Both the position numbers and the translations under genes were made by a program. The notes beneath the pieces are model-generated. The model was not told where the DNA came from. It searched no databases and was given only the letters and a program-made list of their open reading frames with translations. DNA of 64,000 nucleotides from G965229605 sp965229605 (GTDB taxonomy: Bacteria; Pseudomonadota; Alphaproteobacteria; CBDDJK01), in contig OZ245892.1 in NCBI GenBank assembly GCA_965229605.1, positions 434,001 to 498,000 on the forward strand. Reading direction: 5' to 3'. Positions 33,602-41,300 of the stretch are shown here, piece after piece; the stretch's first letter is position 1, and every line of letters begins with the position of its first letter.

Positions 33602-34510
33602 ATGATCAGCACAGTTCTTTCTGGCGAAGAGGCGACAGCCGGGGATTATATCTCTTTGCTCAAGCCACGGGTGATGACTCTGGTGGTCTTCACCGGACTG
33701 GCCGGAATGTTGGTCGCACCAGGAGGACTGCATCCGGTTCTTGGCTTGACGGCTTTGATCGCGATAGCTGTGGCCTCTGGCGCTGCGGGCGCCATTAATA
33801 TGTGGTTTGATCGCGATATTGATGCCGTGATGGCCCGCACAAAGCACCGGCCTTTGCCACAAGGCCGGATTCATCCCGAGAGTGCGCTGCAGTTTGGGGT
33901 TGGCCTGTCAGTTGCTGCCGTTGCCCTGATGGGAATTGCGGTCAACTGGATGGCTGCTGCCTTGCTGGCCGGGGCGGTGTTATTCTATGTTTTTATCTAT
34001 ACCATCTGGCTGAAACGGCGCACGCCGCAGAATATCGTGATTGGCGGGGCGGCCGGAGCCTTCCCGCCGGTAATTGGCTGGGCGGCTGTCACCGGAACCA
34101 CCGATCTTGCGGCCTGGAGCCTGTTTTTGATTATCTTCTTGTGGACCCCGCCGCATTTCTGGGCCCTGGCCCTTTATCGCGACGGGGATTATGAAAAAGC
34201 CGGGGTGCCAATGCTGCCGGTTGTCGCCGGGCGCGATGAAACCTATCGCCAGATTATCCTCTATAGTCTGATCCTGACTCCGGCGGCACTGGTGCCGACC
34301 TTTCTGGGGCTGGCCGGCATGATCTATTTTGCAGGTGCGCTTGTGCTGTCGCTTGGCATGGTGGCCGGGGCTTTTGCCGTCAAAAAAGGAAAAGATGACC
34401 GGTCAGCAAAATTCCTTTTCGGCTATTCGGTTCTTTATCTTTTTGCCCTGTTTGCCCTGCTGATCGTTGATGCAAGTTATTTTTCGGTGCTGGATATCGC
34501 GCATGTCTGA
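33602..34510 (+). CDS. ctaB: Protoheme IX farnesyltransferase (heme O synthase)
   Basis: CtaB attaches a farnesyl group to protoheme to make heme O, the precursor of heme a. The 302-residue membrane prenyltransferase has the prenyl-diphosphate-binding motif NMWFDRDIDAVMARTKHRPLP and the second aspartate-containing loop (YRDGDYEKAGVPMLP), with LWTPPHFWALAL between. About seven to nine membrane segments are visible. Its stop overlaps the following small gene by 8 bp. Confidence 0.97.
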   Translation: MISTVLSGEEATAGDYISLLKPRVMTLVVFTGLAGMLVAPGGLHPVLGLTALIAIAVASGAAGAINMWFDRDIDAVMARTKHRPLPQGRIHPESALQFGVGLSVAAVALMGIAVNWMAAALLAGAVLFYVFIYTIWLKRRTPQNIVIGGAAGAFPPVIGWAAVTGTTDLAAWSLFLIIFLWTPPHFWALALYRDGDYEKAGVPMLPVVAGRDETYRQIILYSLILTPAALVPTFLGLAGMIYFAGALVLSLGMVAGAFAVKKGKDDRSAKFLFGYSVLYLFALFALLIVDASYFSVLDIAHV

Positions 34511-34664
34511 GTCTGAAACCTCGAAACCGGACTATCTTGACCCGGAAAATACCGCCCGCGTCAATCAGGTCCGCCGCCGCCGCAACCTGGTGATCGGGCT
34601 GTCTATTGTCGGGCTGATGGTGCTTTTATATATTGTCACCATGGTCCGTATTGGCTTTATGTAA
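34503..34664 (+). CDS. Small CoxF-like membrane protein of the oxidase operon
   Basis: This 53-residue protein has a charged N-terminus (PENTARVNQVRRRRN) and one membrane segment (LVIGLSIVGLMVLLYIVTMV). Its ATG at 34503 lies inside the last codons of ctaB (ATGTCTGA), implying coupled translation. Small one-helix proteins in this position, between ctaB and ctaG, are common in alphaproteobacterial oxidase operons and are called CoxF-like; they may assist assembly. The assignment rests on size, topology and position. Confidence 0.8.
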   Translation: MSESETSKPDYLDPENTARVNQVRRRRNLVIGLSIVGLMVLLYIVTMVRIGFM

Positions 34665-34675
34665 AAGAAGGACGC

Positions 34676-35251
34676 ATGATGCAGCTTCCCCGCTTTCTTG
34701 TCCCAGAAACTAGGAACCACCGCACCCGGCTGCTGGTGTTTTCGGTTGCCCTGATGATGGTCGGGCTTAGCTATGCCGCCGTGCCTTTATATCAGTTATT
34801 CTGTCAGGTAACCGGCTATGGCGGGACGGTGCGCACCGTGCAGGTTGCCGATACGACCGAAACAACAGAACCCGATCCGGTTCCGCTGCTGGATCGCACT
34901 GTGGAAGTTCGCTTTGATGCCAATATTGACGCGGCGATGAACTGGTCTTTTGACCCTCCGGCAGAGCCCGTGCTTGTGCAACTTGGTGAAACCAGAAAAA
35001 TCACCTATACGGCGCGGAATCTTGGTGACAAGACAATGACCGGTCAGGCGATGTTCAACGTCACGCCGCAAAAATCCGGCAGTTACTTTGTGAAAATTGA
35101 ATGTTTCTGCTTTCAGGCACAAAAGCTGGAACCAGGTGAATCTGCTGAAATGCCGGTGATTTTTTACGTTGACCCTGAACTTGATGAAGACCGGAATCAG
35201 GAAGAGGTCAAAACGATCACATTGTCTTACACGTTTTTTGAAATGGGCTAA
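34676..35251 (+). CDS. ctaG: Cytochrome c oxidase assembly protein CtaG/Cox11
   Basis: Cox11-type CtaG delivers copper to the CuB site of subunit I. The 191-residue protein has one N-terminal membrane anchor (LLVFSVALMMVGLSYAAVPLYQLFCQVTG, with the conserved YQLFCQ) and a periplasmic immunoglobulin-like domain with the copper motif CFCFQAQKLEPGE. Two ATG codons start the gene. The segment that encodes its last residues (TFFEMG) and stop is duplicated directly downstream (35231-35294). Confidence 0.96.
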   Translation: MMQLPRFLVPETRNHRTRLLVFSVALMMVGLSYAAVPLYQLFCQVTGYGGTVRTVQVADTTETTEPDPVPLLDRTVEVRFDANIDAAMNWSFDPPAEPVLVQLGETRKITYTARNLGDKTMTGQAMFNVTPQKSGSYFVKIECFCFQAQKLEPGESAEMPVIFYVDPELDEDRNQEEVKTITLSYTFFEMG

Positions 35252-35294
35252 GGATAGCCTGTACGTTTTTTGAAATGGGCTAAAAACAGCCCGG
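35231..35294 (+). repeat. 32-bp tandem duplication of the ctaG 3' end
   Basis: Units 35231-35262 and 35263-35294 share their first 21 bases exactly (from ACGTTTTTTG to GGGCTAA) and then diverge slightly. Both include the in-frame TAA after FFEMG. Each copy can form a short hairpin (GGCTA-AGGA-TAGCC in the first, GGGCT-AAAAAC-AGCCC in the second), just ahead of ctaE. Confidence 0.85.
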
Positions 35295-35333
35295 GTATAT
35301 AAAGTAAAAGCACGATAGATAAAGGATACGATC

Positions 35334-36170
35334 ATGGCACAACATGAAGCCCCGGAACATCATTACCACCTGGTTAATCCCAGCCCCTGGCCCGCCCTTG
35401 GGGCCTTGTCCGGCTTTGTGCTGGCTTTTGGGGCGATTTTTTATATGCACCCGGATATGCTGGGGGTTGATATGGGGCTTTTGTCGCTGGTTCCGGGGGT
35501 TCTGCTGCTTCTGGCGACCATGTTCGTCTGGTGGCGCGATGTGATCAAGGAAGCCCATCAGGGCGACCACACCCCGGTGGTGCAGCTGGGGCTGCGCTAT
35601 GGCATGGTCTTGTTTATCATGTCGGAAGTCATGTTTTTTGTCGCCTTTTTCTGGGCCTTTTTTGATGCCAGCCTGTTCTTGAGCGATACGCATGAATTCT
35701 CCCGGCTGGAAGCAACCGGCGGCATCTGGCCCCCCGAAGGGGTGGAGCCTTTGCCCGCTTTTGAACTGCCTTTGCTAAATACGGTGATTCTGCTGACCTC
35801 TGGCGTGACCGTGACCTGGGCCCATCATGCGCTTCTGGAAGGCAACCGCAAGGCCATGATCCAGGGTCTGACCCTGACCGTTGCCTTGGGGATTCTTTTT
35901 ACCGCCTTGCAAGGGCTTGAATATTCGCATGCCAGTTTCGGGTTTGCTGACGGGATTTATTCCTCAACCTTCTATATGGCCACCGGCTTTCACGGGTTCC
36001 ATGTGATTGTCGGGACCATCTTCCTGATTGTCTGTCTGGTGCGGGCGATGAAAGGCCATTTCACGCCGACCCAGCATTTTGGCTTTGAAGCCGCTGCCTG
36101 GTATTGGCATTTTGTCGATGTGGTCTGGCTGTTCCTGTTTATCTGCGTCTATTGGTGGGGCGGTATATGA
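35334..36170 (+). CDS. ctaE: Cytochrome c oxidase subunit III
   Basis: Subunit III stabilises the oxidase core and prolongs its turnover. The 278-residue protein has seven membrane segments, starting with HHYHLVNPSPWPALGALSGF and including MFFVAFFWAFFDASLF, the GGIWPPEG loop, THE-type motif VTWAHHALLEG, and the C-terminal HFVDVVWLFLFICVYWWGG. These match the family closely. Its stop overlaps the ATG of the DUF983 gene by 4 bp. SURF1, which often follows in this operon, is not present. Confidence 0.98.
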   Translation: MAQHEAPEHHYHLVNPSPWPALGALSGFVLAFGAIFYMHPDMLGVDMGLLSLVPGVLLLLATMFVWWRDVIKEAHQGDHTPVVQLGLRYGMVLFIMSEVMFFVAFFWAFFDASLFLSDTHEFSRLEATGGIWPPEGVEPLPAFELPLLNTVILLTSGVTVTWAHHALLEGNRKAMIQGLTLTVALGILFTALQGLEYSHASFGFADGIYSSTFYMATGFHGFHVIVGTIFLIVCLVRAMKGHFTPTQHFGFEAAAWYWHFVDVVWLFLFICVYWWGGI

Positions 36171-36577
36171 GTCCAAACCCATCCGGGTCTGCTCCAAAAA
36201 AACCGCTTGCTCTTTATGCCTTGATAGTCGGCTGGAAGCAGATTTGTCCTGGCTGCGACAAAGAAAAACTCTATCAGTCCTATCTGCACCCCCGCGATGA
36301 ATGCCCGACCTGCGGGCTGGCTTTGGCTGCGTCAAATGTCGGTGATGGCGCGGTGCCTTTTGTTATGCTGATTTCAGGAACCCTGGGTGTGCTTGCCGGT
36401 TTTCTGCTGATGTTTGTCTGGGGTTTTGCTATGGGCTGGGCGATTGCCGGGGCCTCTGTCACGGTTATGACCGTAACCCTCTATCTTTTGCCGCGCTTTA
36501 AATCACTCCTGATCGCTTTCCAGCATGTCTATCAGGCCGAAGAAGCCCGGGGCTGGGACGAATCCTCGACCGATTAA
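36167..36577 (+). CDS. DUF983 family zinc-ribbon membrane protein
   Basis: This 136-residue protein has an N-terminal zinc-ribbon with two Cys pairs (CPGCDKEKLY and CPTCGLAL), then two membrane segments (FVMLISGTLGVLAGFLLMFVW and MGWAIAGASVTVMTVTLYLL) and a cytosolic tail (AFQHVYQAEEARG). DUF983 genes sit at the end of oxidase operons in many alphaproteobacteria, which suggests a role in oxidase biogenesis; no biochemical role is known to me. The ATG at 36167 overlaps the ctaE stop (ATGA). The 3' end overlaps the convergent methyltransferase gene by 4 bp. Confidence 0.9.
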   Translation: MSPNPSGSAPKKPLALYALIVGWKQICPGCDKEKLYQSYLHPRDECPTCGLALAASNVGDGAVPFVMLISGTLGVLAGFLLMFVWGFAMGWAIAGASVTVMTVTLYLLPRFKSLLIAFQHVYQAEEARGWDESSTD

Positions 36578-37347
36578 CCCCAGCGGGTGTGGCCTTGCAG
36601 GATGGCTTGGGCTTGCGGGGTGTAGGTGTTTTGATTTTCCTGCGATTCTGTTTTTTGATGGAGGATCAGGCCGGAATGTAGCACGGTTGCGCCCTTGCTG
36701 CCTTTTCGGGCGTTGATCAGGATCCGGTTGGCCGGTTTCCCTTCATGAGGGAAAATGGGTAATAGCTGAATATCACCGGTTTTCTCATGGAGTCCCCCCA
36801 GAGCTTCAGTCAAGCGGGCAGGGGGCAGGATCAGGCTGATCCAGCCGCGCGGGCGCAAGCGGCGCAGCCCGAATGCAATAAAATCCTGGAGGGTGGCGGT
36901 TGATTCACTCATCGCCTGACGGCGGTTTGGATTGGGGGAGAGATCATGGCTTTGACCCTGATAATAGGGGGGATTGATCAGCACCCGGTCATAGGCCGCA
37001 AAGGGAAGATCAGCGATTTTGACTCCTGTTTTGATATTGCCCTTTATAGCGGTGGCCCGGTCTTGCAAGTCATTGTGCTGGATATTTTTCGTTAGCAGAT
37101 CAACCAGCGCGCTGTCTTGTTCGATCCCGACTCCCAAAGCGGTCGGGTTATGGAATAGAAAACATAAAAGGGCGGCCCCGGCCCCGGCCCCGAGGTCTAA
37201 AACAGTCTGGTCTGATTTTACTGGGTCAGGCTTTACAGGAGGCGCAGCGGCTGCCAGCAAAATCGGGTCAATCGCGCTGCGGTAGCCCTGTGCCGGTTGT
37301 TCAAAATGAATCTGCCCGCCAAGCAGTGTATCGGTTGTTGTGTGCAT
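36574..37347 (-). CDS. tRNA1(Val) A37 N6-methyltransferase-like protein (TrmN6/YfiC family)
   Basis: This 257-residue class I methyltransferase has the S-adenosylmethionine motif TVLDLGAGAGAALLCF and the N6-adenine catalytic motif NPPYYQGQ. The opening GGQIHFEQPAQGYRSAIDPILLAAA is characteristic of the TrmN6/YfiC group, which methylates A37 of tRNA1(Val). The exact target is inferred. The gene follows ftsY by 8 bp and may be its last operon partner. Confidence 0.85.
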   Translation of the reverse strand: MHTTTDTLLGGQIHFEQPAQGYRSAIDPILLAAAAPPVKPDPVKSDQTVLDLGAGAGAALLCFLFHNPTALGVGIEQDSALVDLLTKNIQHNDLQDRATAIKGNIKTGVKIADLPFAAYDRVLINPPYYQGQSHDLSPNPNRRQAMSESTATLQDFIAFGLRRLRPRGWISLILPPARLTEALGGLHEKTGDIQLLPIFPHEGKPANRILINARKGSKGATVLHSGLILHQKTESQENQNTYTPQAQAILQGHTRWG

Positions 37348-37355
37348 AAGGGGAG

Positions 37356-38306
37356 TTAATCCGCCGGATCGGACTCCAGCCCAAGCAGGGTGGAGGCAAA
37401 AGCCGCCGGGTCGAACGGGCGCAGATCGTCCACTCCTTCGCCAACGCCAATCGCATGAACCGGCAAGCCAGAGGTTTCAGCCAGAGAGACCAAAATCCCG
37501 CCTTTGGCGGTGCCGTCCAGTTTGGTCACGATCAGGCCATTGACGGACACAGCTTCCTTAAAAGCCTCCAGCTGGGTATGGGCATTTTGACCGGTTGTCG
37601 CATCAATCACCATCCAGCAATGATGGGGCGCACCCTTGATTTGCCGGTCGCAGACCCGGGCAATTTTCCCCAGCTCGTCCATTAAATCCTTGCGCGTGTG
37701 CAGCCGCCCGGCGGTGTCAATAATCACCAGATCGTATTTTTCTTTAATGGCTTGGGCCAGGGCGCGGTAGGAAAGGGCGGCGGCATCGCCGCCCGGGGTG
37801 GTGGTCAGGACCGGGCAGTTTTCGCGTTCCCCCCAGATTGTGAGCTGCTCCACCGCCGCCGCCCGGTAGGTATCGCCAGCCGCCAGTAGCAGCCGATAGC
37901 CCTGTTCCCGGTAATAATGGGCCAGTTTGGCAATCGTGGTGGTCTTGCCAGACCCGTTGACTCCGGTGACCATAATCACCAGCGGTGTATGGGACGCGGT
38001 GTCAGGTGATGCAGGCGGATGCGGTAAATCCCGGGCGACCGGCTCCAGTATCCCGGTGATTCCCGCAATCAAATGGGCGCGGACATCTTCATCGGTAACA
38101 GACGTTCCCCATCGTTTTTCTTTAAGGCTGGCAACCAGTTTTTCTGCGGTGCGTGGGCCAAGGTCGGCCATGATCAACAGGTCTTCCAGTTCCTCGGCCA
38201 GTTCCTTGTCAAGCGGTCGCCCGCCCGTGAACAGCTGCGCCATGCCTTGCTGAAGACGGGCCCGCGACTTGCCAAGTCCGGCCTTCATTCGGGCTAAGAA
38301 GCGCAT
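37356..38306 (-). CDS. ftsY: Signal recognition particle receptor FtsY
   Basis: FtsY docks ribosome-SRP complexes at the membrane for co-translational insertion. The 316-residue protein has the N domain (LAEELEDLLIMADLGPRTAEKLV), the GTPase G1 loop TGVNGSGKTTT (residues 114-124), LLAAGDTYRAAAVEQL, the G3 region DTAGRLHTRKDLMDEL, the G4 TKLDGTAKGG and a closing GVGEGVDDLRPFDP. The acidic A domain of E. coli FtsY is missing, as in many alphaproteobacteria. It starts 12 bp after the hybrid kinase. Confidence 0.97.
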   Translation of the reverse strand: MRFLARMKAGLGKSRARLQQGMAQLFTGGRPLDKELAEELEDLLIMADLGPRTAEKLVASLKEKRWGTSVTDEDVRAHLIAGITGILEPVARDLPHPPASPDTASHTPLVIMVTGVNGSGKTTTIAKLAHYYREQGYRLLLAAGDTYRAAAVEQLTIWGERENCPVLTTTPGGDAAALSYRALAQAIKEKYDLVIIDTAGRLHTRKDLMDELGKIARVCDRQIKGAPHHCWMVIDATTGQNAHTQLEAFKEAVSVNGLIVTKLDGTAKGGILVSLAETSGLPVHAIGVGEGVDDLRPFDPAAFASTLLGLESDPAD

Positions 38307-38318
38307 GTTTTCCTCTTA

Positions 38319-41300
38319 TCACGCACTGGGCAGACGCAAACGGGCGGCGGCATCGGCAACCGCTTGAAAGACAGCCGGAAGCCGGGCAGCCAGACGTTCA
38401 ATTTCGGACATAGATTTTGCCCCCGATTTGCGGGTTCCGGCTCTGGAGGGATCATCTTCTGTAAATTCGATTTCATTGCAGAGGTCAGCCAGCTGATGGG
38501 CACCAATCGCTCTTGCGGCCGATTTCAGCTTATGCCCGCCATGGCGGGCATCATCCCAGCGTCGCTTGGCCACCGCTTCTTCAATTTCTTGAACAACCGA
38601 GGCCGATGATCTGATAAATTCACTGATCAGTTCCTTAACGATTTCTACATCGCCGCCAAAATCTTTCAGCAATTTGTCAGGCGCAAGCACATCCGTCCAT
38701 TGCTGGTCAGCAGGAAAAACGATGTTTTCAGCGGTTACAGGTTCTGCCATCAGGGCTTTGCGGCGCAGCTTTGTCTGCTCACGGATTTCCTGCACTGCGT
38801 CGCGCAGTTCTTGATAGAGGGCATCCAGTGCCTTCTTGCGGCCAGCCTTGCGTGAAAGAGTGGTTTCTTCCAGTTCATCACAAATTTCCATCAAGCGACC
38901 TGAATAAATGGCAATCGTGCTCAGGCGTATCTGTTTAATCTGGTCAACCGCCTGTTTGCGCAGTTTGGTCGCGATCAGATCCTCCAGACGGCGGCTGATC
39001 ATGGTCAGGGCATCGTCAATCCGATACAGGGTTTCGTCTTTTGATTCGGTCGTATTGCGGAACAGGCGCGGCCAGTCGATCAATATATCTTGCTGGCTTT
39101 CATCTGCTTGATGTTCTGGCGGCAAGCTTTCTTGCTCGTCCTGTTTTTGGTCGCTTTTGTCGTCCATCTCCTTTTCAAGGGTCTGTTCTGTTGTCTTTTC
39201 TTCTGTTTTCTCTTCTTCTGTTTTCTCTTCTTCTGTTTTTTCTGGGGGCAGCCAGGTTCTTAATGCCTCTTGCAATTTCGTCAGTTCAATCGGTTTTGGC
39301 AAATAATCATCCATTCCGGCCTCGATACAGGCTTCTCCCTCGCCTTGCAGGGCGTTGGCCGTGATCGCAACAATCGGAAGCCGTCTGGAGTTTTTATTTT
39401 CAGCCTCCTGGTCGCGGATGACTTTTGTCAGTTCATAGCCATCCATCACCGGCATATGGCAATCCGTCAAAACCAGACCAAAGTCCTTTTCCTGCATGGC
39501 GGCAACCGCTTCCTGGCCATTGTCCGCAATCTCGCAGGTATAGCCCAGAACAGAAAGCTGGCGGCGAATCACATATTGATTGGTCAGATTATCCTCAACC
39601 ACCAGAATCAGGCGGCCTTGTTTGGCAGCTTCCTCCGGTGCCGGAATATTGCGCATGGCACGGGCCACCTGCACCGCGCGCTCAGAATCTGGACTCACCC
39701 GGCCAGAAGCCAGAGCCACCGCATGAATCAACGGCCCCCGGCGAATCGGCATTTCATCCGTAATCACCTTGTCCGGCAGCGAAATGCCCTTCCGCACCCG
39801 GCGATCCTTCGTCAGAATAACAAAATTGATCGGGCTGATGGTTTTGGTCCGGCGAATAACCGCCAGAAGATTTGGCCAGTCCCCTTCTTGCTTGCGGCTG
39901 TTGGTCAGCATAACATTATAGGGCGTGCCAGCACGCGTTGCCTCCTTCAGCCGGGGGACAATCTCATCCGCTGACCCCGCCCGCTCTACGGTGGCATTGT
40001 GCGCTTCAAGATAGCTTTGCGCCGTCTTCATGCTCTCTTCATGCTTCAGGAAAAGCAGAATCCGCAAGCCGCTCAGGTCCGGGCGCGACTTGGGAACATG
40101 ATTGATGTCGGCAACCAGCGGGACATAAAAGGTAAAGACCGAGCCTTCGCCTTCTGTCGAACTGGCAGAGATCGCCCCCTCCATCATATCAATCAGGTTC
40201 TTGGAGATGGTCAGGCCAAGACCGGTGCCGCCAAAGCGCCGGGTGGTCGAGGTTTCGGCCTGCATAAAGGGCAAGAACAGGGTGCTCAGCACCTCTTCGC
40301 GGATGCCGACTCCGTTGTCGCGGATTGAAAACTCCAGGCGCGGGTTATCGGCTGAATTGCCCTCGGCCGCCATGCGCACCAAAAGCGATACCTGCCCCTT
40401 TCTTTCAGCCGTCGTGCGGGTGAATTTGATCGCATTGCCCAACAGGTTGAACAGGACTTGGCGCAGGCGCACCTGATCGCCCAGCACGCGCTCTGGAATA
40501 GCAGGATCAACCCAGCAGGAAATAGACAGGTCTTTCTTCTGCGCACTGGGAAGCAGGGTTTCAAGGCTGCTTTCAGTCAAATCCTCAATCGAGATCGGCA
40601 GCGATTCCAGCAAGAGCTTGCCTGCTTCAATTTTTGAAAAATCAAGGATATCATTGATAATCTGTAGCAGCGAAAAGGCTGAATCGCGGACAGTTTCCAA
40701 CATCACCTGCTGATCGGTGGGCAATTCGGATTCCATGAAAACATCAAGCAGCCCGATGATACTGTTCATCGGGGTGCGAATTTCATGGCTCATGGTTGCC
40801 AGAAAATCAGCTTTGGCACGGGTTGCGGCTTCGGCATGACCGCGCAGGGTGTCAGCCTTTTTGCGCTCGCGGTCCAGGTCCATCATAATGTTAAAGCTGG
40901 CCCGTTTTGCGCTGGCCAGTTCTTCAACCTGCTTGACCAGTTCTTGCTGGGTTTTGCGGGTCTGGGTTATTTCCATCAGGATCACCATCAGTCCGCCCGG
41001 GGCTGCAACGGTTGAAAGGGCGCGTGTCCAGCAGATGAAATGATGCATCTTTTTATCCAGAAGCCTGAAAGAGATTTCCTGACTTGCAGGCTCTTTGTCG
41101 TTTTTGGCGCGTTTGAGTTCGGCTTTGATGGCTTTGACATAGCGTTTGGGAAGCAGAGGGATTTTTTTGACGGGTCTTCCAACCAGGTCTTTTGGTTGCA
41201 GTCCAAAGACGTCGGTTCCTGCGCGGTTTATATCGCGGACATCGCCGTCGGGCCCGATAAACAAGGTGGGATAGGGCAGGGTATCGAAGAGGTCTCGTTG

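Noticed and set aside
39180..39245. T/C-rich repeat as a possible CRISPR or regulatory repeat
   Set aside because: It is a 15-bp in-frame coding repeat without spacers, explained by the Glu/Lys/Thr linker of the hybrid kinase.
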